A stretch of 64,000 bases of DNA. Source: Enterobacter sp. BIGb0383. Its GTDB lineage: Bacteria; Pseudomonadota; Gammaproteobacteria; Enterobacterales; Enterobacteriaceae. A program made the position numbers and the translations under genes. The notes beneath the pieces were generated by a model. It was not told where the DNA came from, made no database searches, and saw nothing but the letters and a program-made list of their open reading frames with translations. The stretch spans positions 868,001 through 932,000 of the forward strand of contig NZ_RJKQ01000001.1 of NCBI RefSeq assembly GCF_003751845.1. The letters are read 5' to 3'. Below, piece by piece: positions 10,059 to 20,449 of the stretch (position 1 is the first letter of the stretch; the number at the start of each line of letters is the position of its first letter).

Positions 10059-11073
10059 GCTTAATTACCTCGCAGTTAATCTCGCTGTTGCGCAAATCTG
10101 CGAGGATCTTAGCTAATTGTTCTTCACTGGCGTTTACATGCACCCAGAGCTGACCGAAGACGCCGTGGGCGGTCTGGGTCATTTTGCCGTGCAGAATATT
10201 AAACGGCAGGCCGTAGCGCAGGGTCAGTTCCCCGACGACGGGCTGGTGCGTGCTGCTGCCGGTAAATGTCAGCTTAATCACCGCCCCGTCCAGATCGCTG
10301 CTCAGCTGCGGGTTAAACGCCTCTTCTTCCGCGTACTGGCTAACCTGACGCACAAACTGGCGGGTAATCGGCTGCTGCGGATGGGTAAAGACCTGCAGCA
10401 CTTCGCCCTCTTCCACCACTTTGCCGTCTTCCATCACCGCCACGCGATCGCAGATTTTACGCACCACGTGCATCTCATGGGTGATCAGCACGATGGTCAG
10501 CTTAAAGCGGCGGTTAATGTCCAGCAGCAGGTCGAGAATTTGATCTGTCGTTTGCGGGTCCAGCGCGGACGTGGCCTCATCGCACAGCAGCACGTCAGGG
10601 TTATTTGCCAGAGCGCGGGCAATACCGACGCGCTGTTTCTGGCCGCCGCTGAGCTGGGACGGATAGGCATTCTCACGCCCGGTCAGCCCCACCAGCGCAA
10701 TGAGTTCTGCAACTCGCTCGCGGATCTGCGCCTTCGGCGTCCCGGCGATCTGCATTGAGAACGCAATATTTTCACTGACGGTACGCGACCACAGCAGGTT
10801 GAAGTGCTGGAACACCATACTGATTTTCAGCCGGGCCTGGCGCAGGGCTTCCCCTTTAGCCGCCGAAATATCCTGGCCGTTAATGGTCACCGACCCGGAG
10901 GTCGGTTTTTCCAGGCCGTTGAGCAGGCGAATCAGGGTACTTTTGCCCGCGCCGCTGTAGCCAATAATCCCGTAAATCTGCCCCTGTTCAATGGTCAGGT
11001 TGACCTTGTCCACGGCGGTGACAGGGGCTTTGCCATGAGCAAAAATTTTCGAAATATTACTAAGTACAATCAT
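10051..11073 (-). CDS. MetN-like ABC transporter ATPase with NIL domain
   Basis: ATP-hydrolysing subunit of the methionine-type importer, 340 residues. Walker A is GYSGAGKST at about residues 38-46, the signature is [15 protein letters not shown] and Walker B is [13 protein letters not shown]. The final 90 or so residues form a NIL regulatory domain that binds methionine in E. coli MetN, so transinhibition by the substrate is plausible. I use ATG at 11073 ([11 protein letters not shown]) rather than the upstream ATG at 11160, because the family starts there. First gene of its operon, divergent from mtcB. Confidence 0.87.
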   Translation of the reverse strand: MIVLSNISKIFAHGKAPVTAVDKVNLTIEQGQIYGIIGYSGAGKSTLIRLLNGLEKPTSGSVTINGQDISAAKGEALRQARLKISMVFQHFNLLWSRTVSENIAFSMQIAGTPKAQIRERVAELIALVGLTGRENAYPSQLSGGQKQRVGIARALANNPDVLLCDEATSALDPQTTDQILDLLLDINRRFKLTIVLITHEMHVVRKICDRVAVMEDGKVVEEGEVLQVFTHPQQPITRQFVRQVSQYAEEEAFNPQLSSDLDGAVIKLTFTGSSTHQPVVGELTLRYGLPFNILHGKMTQTAHGVFGQLWVHVNASEEQLAKILADLRNSEINCEVIKHD

Positions 11074-11488
11074 ATCGTTATCGTATCCGCAACCGCGTTG
11101 TGCTGGTCTGCTAATTGTCAGTCTGTTTAGCAGTATGGATGTCCAAACGATAATAGTCACCCGCCGTTATGTTTTGAACCACCAAAAAGGTATTTCATAT
11201 AACTAAAAACGATAAGCAGCCTGCGGTGCGGCAAAACGCCCTAAGCTTAATTTCAGGAATGGTTATGCGTTCGCCGGCGGTAGCGGCGGGTTCGCCGGTC
11301 AAAAATGGACGTTTATTGCGCATTTACCTGCTTATCTGGACATCGATACATCCACACTCCCCGACGGCTTGCCATCCCGCCATCTAAACAGTGGTTCATA
11401 TTCCCGTTTGCTATTAATCACAGAGAAATGTTCTTTTTGACCGCGTTTTTACAGTCCTATCATCCGGCCATGTTCCCCACTCAGGTAA
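11074..11488. promoter_or_regulatory. 415-bp divergent control region between transporter and mtcBC-like operon
   Basis: No convincing gene lies here; a reading frame from 11305 overlaps mtcB and looks spurious. The region holds a 9-bp direct repeat GTTCGCCGG at 11269-11277 and 11290-11298, spaced 21 bp (two helical turns). It also holds loose MetJ-like octamers GGACATCG/ATACATCC around 11338-11353. These could be operator sites; none is proven by sequence alone. Confidence 0.35.
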
Positions 11489-12865
11489 ATGAAGATGGCA
11501 ATTTTTCACTCGGTCAGCGAACTGATCGGCCAGACGCCGCTGCTTCAGCTACACAAGCTGAATACCGGCCCCTGTGAACTGTTTTTAAAGCTGGAAAACC
11601 AGAACCCCGGCGGTTCGATTAAAGACCGTGTTGCGCTGTCGATGATTAACGAAGCGGAGAAGCAGGGGCTGCTTAAGCCCGGCGGCACCCTGGTGGAAGC
11701 CACCGCCGGGAATACCGGCCTCGGGCTGGCGCTGATCGCCGCGCAGAAAGGTTACGCGCTGATTCTTGTGGTTCCTGACAAGATGAGCCGCGAAAAGATT
11801 TTCCACCTGCGGGCGCTGGGGGCACAAGTGGTGCTCACCCGCTCCGACGTCAATAAAGGCCATCCGGCGTACTATCAGGACTATGCCCGCCGTCTGGCAG
11901 AGGAGACGGAAGGCGCGTTTTATATCGATCAGTTTAATAATCCGGCCAATCCGCTGGCCCATATCACCACCACCGCGCCTGAGCTGTTCCGGCAGATGGA
12001 GGAGCGTATCGACGCGGTCGTCGTCGGGGTCGGTTCTGGCGGCACGCTCGGCGGGCTGCAGAGCTGGTTTGCTCGCCACTCACCGCACACCGAATTTATT
12101 CTTGCCGATCCGGCGGGGTCGATTCTGGCGGACCAGATTGAGCTGGGACGCCACGGCGAAGCCGGATCCTGGCTGGTGGAAGGGATCGGGGAAGATTTTA
12201 TTCCGCCCCTTTCACAGCTGGAGAATGTCCGTCAGGCCTGGCGCGTCAGCGACCGGGAAGCATTCACGACCGCCCGCGATCTGCTGAAAACGGAAGGGAT
12301 CCTCGCCGGGTCATCGACCGGCACGCTGCTTAGCGCCGCGTTGCGCTACTGCCAGGCGCAGACGACGCCAAAGCGCGTGGTGACCTTCGCCTGCGACAGC
12401 GGCAATAAGTATCTCTCGAAAATGTTTAACGATGACTGGATGCGTCAGCAAGGACTGCTGGAACGCCCAACCGCCGGGGATCTAAGTGATTTTATCGCCC
12501 TGCGTCATGACGAAGGCGCCACCGTCACCGCCGCACCGGACGACACCCTCTCCACCGTCCTGGCGAGGATGCGCCTGTATGACATCTCCCAGCTTCCCGT
12601 GCTGGAGGGCAACAGCCTGGTCGGCATTATCGATGAGTGGGATCTGCTGGGCCATGTCGAAGGCGACAGCCGTCGTTTCTCCCTGCCGGTAAAAGAGGCC
12701 ATGACCCGGGACGTTGAACGTCTGGATAAACACGCCCCGGAAAGTGCCTTAAAACCCATTTTTGACCGGGGTCAGGTCGCCGTCATTGTCGACGGGCACC
12801 GTTTTCTCGGGCTGGTGACACGCAGCGACGTACTGACCCGCTGGCGTAACCGTTTAGAACAATAA
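11489..12865 (+). CDS. mtcB: cystathionine beta-synthase with C-terminal CBS pair (MtcB-like)
   Basis: PLP enzyme expected to condense homocysteine with serine or a serine ester to form cystathionine, the first step of reverse transsulfuration from methionine to cysteine. The 458 residues split into a fold type II domain (to about residue 310) with PLP-lysine Lys45 in NPGGSIKDRVAL and phosphate loop GSGGTLGG. Two CBS motifs follow (about 335-455), as in eukaryotic and some bacterial CBS. A cysteine synthase role is the alternative, but the gamma-lyase partner 10 bases downstream favours CBS. The pair corresponds to the mtcBC system described in Klebsiella. Confidence 0.82.
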   Translation: MKMAIFHSVSELIGQTPLLQLHKLNTGPCELFLKLENQNPGGSIKDRVALSMINEAEKQGLLKPGGTLVEATAGNTGLGLALIAAQKGYALILVVPDKMSREKIFHLRALGAQVVLTRSDVNKGHPAYYQDYARRLAEETEGAFYIDQFNNPANPLAHITTTAPELFRQMEERIDAVVVGVGSGGTLGGLQSWFARHSPHTEFILADPAGSILADQIELGRHGEAGSWLVEGIGEDFIPPLSQLENVRQAWRVSDREAFTTARDLLKTEGILAGSSTGTLLSAALRYCQAQTTPKRVVTFACDSGNKYLSKMFNDDWMRQQGLLERPTAGDLSDFIALRHDEGATVTAAPDDTLSTVLARMRLYDISQLPVLEGNSLVGIIDEWDLLGHVEGDSRRFSLPVKEAMTRDVERLDKHAPESALKPIFDRGQVAVIVDGHRFLGLVTRSDVLTRWRNRLEQ

Positions 12866-12875
12866 GGAAACCAAC

Positions 12876-14021
12876 ATGAAAAATCTCGCAACGCTTAGCG
12901 TCCACAGCGGCCAGTTTACCGATCCACACGGGGCGGTGATGCCGCCTATCTATGCCACCTCGACCTTTGCCCAGCCCGCGCCGGGACAGCATACCGGGTA
13001 TGAGTATTCCCGCAGCGGCAACCCAACGCGCCACGTGCTGGAGACGGCCATTGCCGAGCTGGAAGGCGGTACCCGGGGCTACGCTTTTGCCTCCGGCCTG
13101 GCCGCCAGCGCCACGGTGCTGGAGCTGCTGGATAAGGACAGCCATATTATTGCCGTTGATGACGTGTACGGCGGGACATACCGGCTGGTGGAAAACGTTC
13201 GTCGTCGCAGCGCAGGCCTGCAGGTGAGCTGGGTAAGCCCTGATAACCTGGTGGCGCTGGAGGCGGCCATTCGCCCCGACACCCGAATGATCTGGGTGGA
13301 AACGCCCACCAACCCGCTATTAAAGCTGGCCGATCTCGCCGCCATCGCCGATATCGCCCGTCGGCATAAGCTGATTAGCGTGGCCGACAATACCTTTGCG
13401 TCTCCGGCCATCCAGCGGCCGATCCCCCTCGGCTTTGATATTGTGGTGCATTCGGCCACCAAATATCTGAACGGTCATTCGGACGTGGTCGCGGGCCTGG
13501 CGGTGGTCGGGGATAACGCCGCCCTGGCGGAACAGCTTGGCTATCTGCAGAACGCCGTCGGCGGCGTGCTCGATCCGTTCAGTAGTTTTCTGACCCTGCG
13601 CGGTATCCGCACGCTGGCGTTGCGCATGGAACGCCACAGTAGCAACGCGCTGACCCTCGCCCACTGGCTGGAAGCGCATCCGCAGATCGAGCGGGTCTGG
13701 TTCCCGTGGCTGAAGTCGCATCCTCACCACGCGCTTGCGCAACGGCAGATGGCACTGGCAGGCGGCATGATCTCGGTCGTTATCAAAGGCGATGCGCAAC
13801 GCGCCAGCCAGTTTATTACCCGCCTCAAATTATTCACCCTCGCCGAGAGCCTGGGCGGCGTGGAGAGTCTGGTCAGCCAGCCTTTTGCCATGACGCATGC
13901 CTCAATCCCACTTGAACAGCGGCTGGCGGGCGGCATCACGCCGCAGCTGATCCGCTTGTCGGTAGGCATTGAGGACCCACAGGACCTGATTAACGATCTG
14001 CGCCAGGCGCTGGCAGACTGA
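12876..14021 (+). CDS. mtcC: cystathionine gamma-lyase/synthase family PLP enzyme (MtcC-like)
   Basis: Second enzyme of the putative reverse transsulfuration pathway, cleaving cystathionine to cysteine, 2-oxobutyrate and ammonia. It is 381 residues of the Cys/Met metabolism PLP family, with the active-site YEYSRSGNPT at residues 42-51, PLP contact VETPTNP at 141-147 and Schiff-base Lys196 in VHSATKYLNGHSD. Sequence alone does not separate gamma-lyase from MetB-type gamma-synthase. The upstream CBS gene and probable cotranscription (10-base gap) support lyase. A 13-bp imperfect hairpin at 14029-14063 follows. Confidence 0.82.
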   Translation: MKNLATLSVHSGQFTDPHGAVMPPIYATSTFAQPAPGQHTGYEYSRSGNPTRHVLETAIAELEGGTRGYAFASGLAASATVLELLDKDSHIIAVDDVYGGTYRLVENVRRRSAGLQVSWVSPDNLVALEAAIRPDTRMIWVETPTNPLLKLADLAAIADIARRHKLISVADNTFASPAIQRPIPLGFDIVVHSATKYLNGHSDVVAGLAVVGDNAALAEQLGYLQNAVGGVLDPFSSFLTLRGIRTLALRMERHSSNALTLAHWLEAHPQIERVWFPWLKSHPHHALAQRQMALAGGMISVVIKGDAQRASQFITRLKLFTLAESLGGVESLVSQPFAMTHASIPLEQRLAGGITPQLIRLSVGIEDPQDLINDLRQALAD

Positions 14022-14028
14022 GTGTTTA

Positions 14029-14063
14029 GCCGATCCTGGCGGCATTTTGCCGTCAAGGTCGGC
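14029..14063 (+). terminator. imperfect hairpin after mtcC
   Basis: GCCGATCCTGGCGGC pairs imperfectly with GCCGTCAAGGTCGGC around an ATTTT loop, just after the mtcC stop. There is no T tract, so it may be a weak or Rho-assisted end, or a 3'-protecting stem. Confidence 0.4.
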
Positions 14064-14181
14064 TTCCTCACAAATCTGTCATATTCGGGCAGAGTTAACG
14101 CTTTAATAACAATCTGTTGTGGAACTGCACAGAAGTTTTTTGAAACGCTGTTTTTATTTTCCTTTTGCATAGTTTTCATCA

Positions 14182-14218
14182 TATAATGCGCGCAGAACCC
14201 CTATTGAAAGGTTTCAGC
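14182..14218 (+). promoter_or_regulatory. pykF promoter with Cra (FruR) operator
   Basis: A TATAAT -10 at 14182-14187 is followed by ATTGAAAGGTTTCAGC at 14203-14218, which differs from the palindrome GCTGAAACGTTTCAGC at only three positions. A box downstream of the start point fits repression of pykF by Cra, known in E. coli. A second, weaker TGAAACGCT half-site lies at 14141-14149. The -35 is not clear. The remaining leader to 14420 shows no gene. Confidence 0.65.
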
Positions 14219-14420
14219 GCATTGGTCAGCAGAATTCAACAACGCCTTCATTGCTCTCCCGTTCGGGCTGAAACTCCGACACACATATCTCTGCACGCTT
14301 TTTTTATGTCACCTATCCTTACTGCGTGGCACCACAAATTTCGCAACACAGGTTTCGTTCCGCGGCTTCGCCCACGGGGCATGATTTCCCATCCTTCTCA
14401 ACTTAAAGACTAAAACTGTC

Positions 14421-15833
14421 ATGAAAAAGACCAAAATTGTTTGCACCATCGGCCCGAAAACCGAATCCGAAGAGATGTTAACCAAGATGCTGGACGCGGG
14501 CATGAACGTCATGCGTCTGAACTTCTCTCACGGTGACTATGCTGAACACGGCCAGCGCATCCAGAACTTGCGCAACGTGATGAGCAAAACCGGTAAAAAA
14601 GCGGCGATCCTGCTCGACACTAAAGGTCCGGAAATCCGTACCATTAAGCTGGAAGGCGGTAACGACGTTTCTCTGAAAGCAGGCCAGACCTTCACTTTCA
14701 CCACCGACAAAACCGTTGTCGGTAACAGCGACATCGTTGCCGTTACCTACGCTGGCCTCACCAGCGACCTGCAGGTGGGCAACACCGTGCTGGTCGACGA
14801 TGGTCTGATCGGTATGGAAGTGACCGCTATCAATGGCGACAATGTTGTTTGTAAAGTGCTGAACAACGGCGACCTGGGCGAAAACAAAGGCGTTAACCTG
14901 CCGGGCGTTTCCATTGCCCTGCCGGCGCTGGCAGAGAAAGATAAACAGGACCTGATCTTCGGCTGCGAACAGGGCGTGGACTTTGTTGCCGCTTCCTTTA
15001 TTCGTAAGCGTTCCGACGTGGTTGAAATCCGTGAGCACCTGAAAGCGCACGGCGGCGAGCACATTCAGATCATCTCCAAAATCGAAAACCAGGAAGGCCT
15101 GAACAACTTCGACGAAATCCTCGAAGCGTCTGACGGCATCATGGTTGCTCGTGGCGACCTGGGCGTTGAAATCCCGGTTGAAGAAGTGATCTTCGCGCAG
15201 AAGATGATGATCGAGAAGTGCGTGCGCGCACGTAAGCTGGTGATCACCGCAACCCAGATGCTCGACTCCATGATCAAAAACCCGCGTCCGACCCGCGCAG
15301 AAGCCGGTGACGTCGCGAACGCCATCATCGACGGCACCGATGCCGTGATGCTGTCCGGTGAATCCGCGAAGGGTAAATACCCGCTGGAATCCGTGACCAT
15401 CATGGCGACCATCTGTGAACGTACCGACCGCGTGATGACCAGCCGTCTGGATTACAACAACGACAGCCGTAAACTGCGCATCACCGAAGCCGTTTGCCGC
15501 AGCGCCGTTGAAACCGCAGAGAAACTGGAAGCGCCGCTGATCGTGGTTGCTACCCAGGGCGGTAAATCTGCACGTGCCGTACGTAAATACTTCCCGGATG
15601 CCACCATCCTGGCCCTGACCACCAACGAAGTGACCGCGCGTCAGCTGGTGCTGAGCAAAGGCGTTACCGCGCAGCTGGTGAAAGAGATCTCCTCTACCGA
15701 TGATTTCTACCGTCTGGGTAAAGAAGCCGCGCTGGAAAGCGGTCTGGCACAGAAAGGCGACGTGGTTGTGATGGTTTCCGGTGCGCTGGTATCTGCTGGC
15801 ACCACCAATACCTCTTCTGTCCACGTACTGTAA
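14421..15833 (+). CDS. pykF: pyruvate kinase I
   Basis: Glycolytic enzyme converting phosphoenolpyruvate and ADP to pyruvate and ATP, in E. coli allosterically activated by fructose 1,6-bisphosphate. The 470 residues show the N-terminal [12 protein letters not shown] motif, the substrate/Mg2+ signature [16 protein letters not shown]...[14 protein letters not shown], and a C-terminal domain ending [13 protein letters not shown]. Length matches E. coli PykF. A long leader with a Cra operator precedes it and a strong terminator follows. Codon use is that of a highly expressed gene. Confidence 0.98.
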   Translation: MKKTKIVCTIGPKTESEEMLTKMLDAGMNVMRLNFSHGDYAEHGQRIQNLRNVMSKTGKKAAILLDTKGPEIRTIKLEGGNDVSLKAGQTFTFTTDKTVVGNSDIVAVTYAGLTSDLQVGNTVLVDDGLIGMEVTAINGDNVVCKVLNNGDLGENKGVNLPGVSIALPALAEKDKQDLIFGCEQGVDFVAASFIRKRSDVVEIREHLKAHGGEHIQIISKIENQEGLNNFDEILEASDGIMVARGDLGVEIPVEEVIFAQKMMIEKCVRARKLVITATQMLDSMIKNPRPTRAEAGDVANAIIDGTDAVMLSGESAKGKYPLESVTIMATICERTDRVMTSRLDYNNDSRKLRITEAVCRSAVETAEKLEAPLIVVATQGGKSARAVRKYFPDATILALTTNEVTARQLVLSKGVTAQLVKEISSTDDFYRLGKEAALESGLAQKGDVVVMVSGALVSAGTTNTSSVHVL

Positions 15834-15859
15834 TAATTATCCGAACGCTTCGTTCGTGT

Positions 15860-15888
15860 AAAAAAGGCGCCTCCGGGCGCCTTTTTTT
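15860..15888 (+). terminator. pykF intrinsic terminator
   Basis: GGCGCC/GGCGCC stem extended by six A-T pairs, loop TCCG, followed by a run of seven T from 15882. Confidence 0.9.
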
Positions 15889-15953
15889 ATTTTTCGTTCA
15901 CGCTTCTCAATAAAAAAGCAAATCGTATTTTACTATTTAAAGCTCAAATTATG

Positions 15954-15968
15954 TAAGACGAATCCGAT
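15954..15968 (+). promoter_or_regulatory. RcsB-like box upstream of lpp
   Basis: TAAGACGAATCCGAT matches 14 of 15 bases of the box upstream of rprA in this window (TGAGACGAATCCGAT at 33919-33933), which is the RcsB-responsive element known from E. coli rprA. Here it lies about 110 bp upstream of the lpp -35. The effect on lpp, or on an unannotated transcript starting near 16000, is inference. Confidence 0.5.
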
Positions 15969-16069
15969 TAAAGCACGCTGTTTTAACACGGTTTTTTAAG
16001 TGGTTCACAGAAAGTCGCTGGTTCTTTGAGCGAACGATCAAATTTAAGGGTATTCCCATCAAAAAAATA

Positions 16070-16098
16070 TTCTCAACATAAAAAACTTTGTGTAATAC
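16070..16098 (+). promoter_or_regulatory. lpp promoter
   Basis: TTCTCA at 16070-16075 and TAATAC at 16093-16098 are 17 bases apart. The sequence from here through the leader to the start codon looks the same as the strong E. coli lpp promoter and leader I remember. The start point is expected near 16105, giving a leader of about 39 bases. Confidence 0.85.
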
Positions 16099-16131
16099 TT
16101 GTAACGCTACATGGAGATTAACTCAATCTAG

Positions 16132-16380
<249 letters not shown>

Positions 16381-16393
16381 TAGTACCTGTAAT

Positions 16394-16425
16394 AAAAATG
16401 GCGCACACTGTGCGCCATTTTTTTT
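16394..16425. terminator. lpp intrinsic terminator
   Basis: Stem ATGGCGCAC/GTGCGCCAT, loop ACT, followed by eight T on the plus strand. The A-rich upstream arm means it may also stop ldtE transcripts coming from the right. Confidence 0.92.
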
Positions 16426-16434
16426 GCCTCGCGT

Positions 16435-17427
16435 TTACCCCTGGTGATCCACCGCCTTCCCCGCGTCGTCGTTACTGACCGACTGCACCGGTACCGCCCC
16501 ACCCTCGAGCTTTGCCGATAGCGCCACGGGATAACCCACCCGACGATTTAACACCTGTTCTGCACGCCCGCTGGCATCGCCTGCCGCAACAATAAACTGC
16601 TTCAGGTCGTCGCTGCGCTCAAAGGCCATCGTCTGGGTATTCTCCCCTTCGTTGCGCGATAGCGGACGATGCACTTCCAGATAGCGGGTGCCGTCCGGCT
16701 CCAGCGAGAATTTAATCGGCTCGTTGATAATGCGCACGGTCGTTCCGGCCGCCGCCTGTGAGAACAGCGCTTCGATATCGGGCGCGTTCATACGAATACA
16801 GCCGGAGCTGACGCGTAGCCCGACGCTGTCAGGCGCGTTGGTGCCGTGGATAAGGTATTCGCCATTACCGTAGCCCAGACGCAGCGCATAGCGTCCCAGG
16901 GGGTTATATGGCCCTGCTGGTACCACGGCGGGCAGCGTAATGCCTGCGGCCTTAGAGCGGGCGCGTATGCCGGCTGGCGGCGTCCAGGTGGGATTGGGGA
17001 TCTTCTGGCTGATACGGGTGGTCATCTCAGGCGTTTCCAGCCCCAGCTGGCCGATGCCGATAGGGTAAACCTGGACGCTGTTCTCCCCCGGCGGGAAGTA
17101 GTAGAGCCGCAGCTCGGCCAGATTCACCACAATACCCTCCCGCGGCGTGTCCGGCAGGAGTAGCTGCGTCGGAATAGTCATCACGGTCCCCGGCAGAGGC
17201 TGCACCGGCGAAACGGTGTTATTCGCCTCAAGCAGCAGCTGGGCACCGGTATTAAAACGCCGGGCAATAGCCTGCAGGTTGCGATCGCCTGCCTGGACGG
17301 TATAGAGCTGGTTTTGCCCAATCAGGCGGCTGCCGGCCGGCGGTAAAGGATATTCCGTCGCACCCGCCGTCGGCACGGTGCAGAAGGAGCTCAGAAGAAG
17401 AAGCGTAAGCAAAGAAGCGCGTTTCAT
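16435..17427 (-). CDS. ldtE: L,D-transpeptidase LdtE
   Basis: Periplasmic YkuD-family enzyme (YnhG in E. coli) that forms 3-3 (mDap-mDap) cross-links in peptidoglycan. The 330 residues comprise a signal peptide (to about residue 23), a LysM domain ([17 protein letters not shown], about 42-90) and the YkuD catalytic domain with His194 in YLIHGT and nucleophile Cys210 in [12 protein letters not shown]. Start ATG 17427 follows AGGGGA; a frame extension upstream is unlikely. It is next to lpp, the substrate of paralogous L,D-transpeptidases, and downstream of sufE. Confidence 0.95.
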   Translation of the reverse strand: MKRASLLTLLLLSSFCTVPTAGATEYPLPPAGSRLIGQNQLYTVQAGDRNLQAIARRFNTGAQLLLEANNTVSPVQPLPGTVMTIPTQLLLPDTPREGIVVNLAELRLYYFPPGENSVQVYPIGIGQLGLETPEMTTRISQKIPNPTWTPPAGIRARSKAAGITLPAVVPAGPYNPLGRYALRLGYGNGEYLIHGTNAPDSVGLRVSSGCIRMNAPDIEALFSQAAAGTTVRIINEPIKFSLEPDGTRYLEVHRPLSRNEGENTQTMAFERSDDLKQFIVAAGDASGRAEQVLNRRVGYPVALSAKLEGGAVPVQSVSNDDAGKAVDHQG

Positions 17428-17474
17428 AAAAGATCCCCTTATCACCGGCAGGCTGCCGGAAAGCTGAATGCAGA

Positions 17475-17497
17475 GCGGGGCCGACTGGCGGCCCCGC
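17475..17497 (-). terminator. GC-rich hairpin between sufE and ldtE
   Basis: A 9-bp stem GCGGGGCCG/CGGCCCCGC with loop ACTGG lies between the sufE stop and the ldtE start. It lacks a T tract, so it may attenuate or stabilise rather than end the suf transcript. Confidence 0.45.
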
Positions 17498-17525
17498 GAA
17501 AACAGGATCAACGCTGTCTGATAGT

Positions 17526-17948
17526 TTAAGCCTGGACGAAACCCTGGGCTTTGTCACGGATGGCGCGAATCATCGCCTCCAGTCCCTGAGAGCGGGATGG
17601 AGTCAGGTGCTGAGTCAGCGCCATTTGTTCAAACCACGGCCGGACATCGAACGCCAGGATATCCTGCGGGGTCATCTGCTGGTAGAGGATAAAGACCACC
17701 GCAATCAGCCCTTTCACAATCGCCGCATCGCTGTCGCCGACGAGTTCAACACGCCCTTGCGCATTGCGCTCCATCACAATCCACACCTGGCTCTGACAGC
17801 CCTGGATAATGTTCTGCGGACCGTGCGCCTCTTTGCTCAGCTCGGGCAGCCGCTGCCCCAGCTCGATGATGTACAGATACTTTTCTTCCCAGTTGGCGCA
17901 ACGGTTGATGTTGCGCAACAGTTTTTCTTTATCCGGTAAACTTGCCAT
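17526..17948 (-). CDS. sufE: cysteine desulfurase accessory protein SufE
   Basis: Sulfur acceptor that takes persulfide from SufS and passes it to the SufBCD scaffold. It is 140 residues of the SufE/CsdE family with the acceptor Cys51 in IQGCQSQVW. Last gene of the sufABCDSE operon, 12 bases after sufS. Two residues longer than the E. coli protein at the C-terminus. Confidence 0.97.
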   Translation of the reverse strand: MASLPDKEKLLRNINRCANWEEKYLYIIELGQRLPELSKEAHGPQNIIQGCQSQVWIVMERNAQGRVELVGDSDAAIVKGLIAVVFILYQQMTPQDILAFDVRPWFEQMALTQHLTPSRSQGLEAMIRAIRDKAQGFVQA

Positions 17949-17960
17949 TACACTTTCCTG

Positions 17961-19181
17961 TTACCCCAGAAGCCGATGGATACGCTGCAATCCGGCAACC
18001 AGCCGATCGACTTCTTCATGGGTGTTGTACATCGCCAGCGACGCACGGCACATGGCCGGGACCTGGTAAAACGCCATCAGCGGCATCGCGCAGTGGTGTC
18101 CGGTGCGGACCGCCACGCCGTAGTTATCGAGGAAGCTCCCCACGTCATAGGCGTGATGCTTGCCCAGATTAAAGGCAATCACGCCAAGGCGACTGTCGGG
18201 ACCGTAGAGGGTCAGATCCGGCACGCTGGCGAGCTGCTCCAGAGCATAGTGCATCAGGACCTGTTCATATTCACGGATATTTTCCAGACCCAGCGCAGAA
18301 ACGTACTCCAGCGCCGCACCCAGGCCGATAATCCCGCCGGTATTCGGCGTTCCCGCCTCGAAACGTCCCGGCGCTTTCGCCCAGGTGGTGCCTTCCGTCA
18401 GGCTGACGGTGGCGATCATCGCCCCGCCGCCTTCCCACGGCGGCATATCCTGCAGGATCGCCGCTTTGACGTAGAGCACGCCAATGCCGGTGGGCCCGTA
18501 GAGCTTATGCCCGGAGAAGACGTAGAAATCGCTGTCCAGCGCCTGGACGTCAACCGGGTGATGCATCACCGCCTGGGCACCGTCCACCAGCACTTTTGCG
18601 CCGCAGCCACGGGCCAGGGCGATTAATTCCGCAAGCGGCGTTTCACAGCCGAGGACGTTAGAGACCTGCGCAATCGCCAGCAGGCGGGTACGTTCATCGA
18701 AGAGCGTCGCCGCCACGTCCATCTGCAGCGTACCGTCGGCATGAAGCGGGATAACACGCAGCTGTGCGCCGGTGCGCTGACAGAGCATCTGCCAGGGCAC
18801 GATATTGGCGTGGTGTTCCAGCTCGCTGATTACAATATTGTCCCCGGCACCGATATTCGCGTTACCCCAGCTATTGGCGACCAGGTTAATGCCTTCGGTG
18901 GTGCCGCGCACAAAGACGATTTCATCGGCGCTGTCGGCGTGAATAAACGCCGCGGCCTGAGCACGCACGGCTTCCATCCGCTGGGTCGCTTCGGCGCTCA
19001 GGGTATGAATACCGCGATGCACCGCCGCATAGCCGTAGCGGTAAAATGCCGCCTCGGCGTCAATCACCTGATTGGGTTTTTGCGCGCTGGCGGCGCTGTC
19101 CAGATACGCCAGCGGCTGTCCGTTCACTTCACGGGTCAGGACCGGAAAGTCGGCCCGAACCTGTTCCACGGAAAATGTCAT
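17961..19181 (-). CDS. sufS: cysteine desulfurase SufS
   Basis: PLP enzyme that releases sulfur from cysteine as an enzyme persulfide for Fe-S cluster assembly, and can act on selenocysteine. It is 406 residues, class V aminotransferase fold, with PLP-lysine Lys226 in [11 protein letters not shown] and catalytic Cys near residue 364 in RTGHHCAMP. Its ATG overlaps the sufD stop by 4 bases. Positions equal those of E. coli SufS. Confidence 0.98.
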   Translation of the reverse strand: MTFSVEQVRADFPVLTREVNGQPLAYLDSAASAQKPNQVIDAEAAFYRYGYAAVHRGIHTLSAEATQRMEAVRAQAAAFIHADSADEIVFVRGTTEGINLVANSWGNANIGAGDNIVISELEHHANIVPWQMLCQRTGAQLRVIPLHADGTLQMDVAATLFDERTRLLAIAQVSNVLGCETPLAELIALARGCGAKVLVDGAQAVMHHPVDVQALDSDFYVFSGHKLYGPTGIGVLYVKAAILQDMPPWEGGGAMIATVSLTEGTTWAKAPGRFEAGTPNTGGIIGLGAALEYVSALGLENIREYEQVLMHYALEQLASVPDLTLYGPDSRLGVIAFNLGKHHAYDVGSFLDNYGVAVRTGHHCAMPLMAFYQVPAMCRASLAMYNTHEEVDRLVAGLQRIHRLLG

Positions 19182-20449
19182 GCCTTGCCCCCTGGCAGCC
19201 GCTGACCAATGCGGGCCAGCACCTGCGCTCTTAGCACTTCGTCGTCGATGGCTTCGGTTACTTCGGCGGCGAAGGCGTAAATAATCATCTCCCGGGCGGC
19301 CTGTGCACCTATACCACGCGAGCTGAGGTAGAAGAGTTGTTCGTCATCGATACGGCCAATGGTGGCGCCGTGGCTACATTTCACATCGTCGGCGTAGATC
19401 TCCAGCTGCGGCTTGGTGTCCACTTCCGCCAGTCGGCCCAGCAGCAGATTGTTGTTGGTCATCTGCCCGTCGGTTTTAATGGCGTGCTTCGCCACGTTGA
19501 TCTGGCCGTTGAAGACCGCCTTGCCCTTATCGCTGACGATCACTTTATGCAGCTGACGGCTGTTGCAGTAGCCTTTGTTATGCTCAAGCCAGGTACGGGT
19601 ATCGGCCACTTCCGATCCCACCGGCATCACCAGGCTGTTGATGCCCAGGTTGGTGTTCTCTCCGTCCAGACGGGTGCTGGTGTGGTGGCGCAGTACCGCG
19701 CCGCCCAGCAGGAAGCTGTGGCTGAACGCCGAGGCGTCGTTACCCATCAGCAGGTCGTTATGGGCAAAGTGATAGCTGAGCGGGTTTTCAAAGGCCAGCT
19801 TGACGTGCTGCAGGCGGGCGTTATCCGCGACCTGCAGGGTCATACGCGAGCCGGTGAAATGACGATGCGCATTCAGGCTGACGTAGTGCTCGATCACCGT
19901 CGCATCCGCGCCTTCGGCCAGCGTCAGATGATGGCGATAGTGAGCGGTATTAATATCGCTCCCTTCCACGCCCTGGGTGATATGCATCAGCAGCAGCGGT
20001 TTAGCCGGCTGTTGGTTGCGCGCCACCGCGATATGGGTCACGGTCGTTGCCAGGCTTTCGGTCAGATGCAGGAAGACTTCCGGCTTCACCGCCGCCGGGA
20101 GCGTCTCGCGGGAACCGTCCACGCGGATCTCAAAGCCGCTGCCTGCGGTGTCGTCGCTCAGCTCAGGACGGAATTCCCCGTCGACAAAGACCAGGCGCAG
20201 CACATCCAGCGGCAGAGCCAGCGCATCACGCTGTGCAGCATCCACCCCGGCGGTGGCCGCCACAAACTGACCGTTAATCAGTCCGTCCAGCGGCGTATAT
20301 TTCCAGTCCTCATGCTTGCGGGTCGGCAGACCGAGGCGCAGCATCTGCTGGAGATGATCGCGAGCCTGCTCGCTGCGGGCACCGGCCTGCGCTTCGAACA
20401 GGTGGTGCCACTGCTGCAGCGCGTTACTGCTGTTCGGTAAGCCAGCCAT
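19178..20449 (-). CDS. sufD: Fe-S assembly scaffold subunit SufD
   Basis: Partner of SufB and SufC in the SufBC2D scaffold complex, needed for iron acquisition during cluster assembly. The 423 residues carry the SufBD right-handed beta-helix core (for example [22 protein letters not shown]). The start overlaps the end of sufC by 26 bases, an overlap I also recall from E. coli, so coupling is conserved. Confidence 0.97.
   Translation of the reverse strand: MAGLPNSSNALQQWHHLFEAQAGARSEQARDHLQQMLRLGLPTRKHEDWKYTPLDGLINGQFVAATAGVDAAQRDALALPLDVLRLVFVDGEFRPELSDDTAGSGFEIRVDGSRETLPAAVKPEVFLHLTESLATTVTHIAVARNQQPAKPLLLMHITQGVEGSDINTAHYRHHLTLAEGADATVIEHYVSLNAHRHFTGSRMTLQVADNARLQHVKLAFENPLSYHFAHNDLLMGNDASAFSHSFLLGGAVLRHHTSTRLDGENTNLGINSLVMPVGSEVADTRTWLEHNKGYCNSRQLHKVIVSDKGKAVFNGQINVAKHAIKTDGQMTNNNLLLGRLAEVDTKPQLEIYADDVKCSHGATIGRIDDEQLFYLSSRGIGAQAAREMIIYAFAAEVTEAIDDEVLRAQVLARIGQRLPGGKA

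Noticed and set aside
11305-11577. 90-codon frame upstream of and overlapping mtcB
   Set aside because: No family resemblance, and it overlaps the better-supported mtcB start by 89 bases in another frame.
14478-15824. 448-codon frame antisense to pykF
   Set aside because: Shadow of the highly biased pykF codon usage; no ribosome site or family resemblance.
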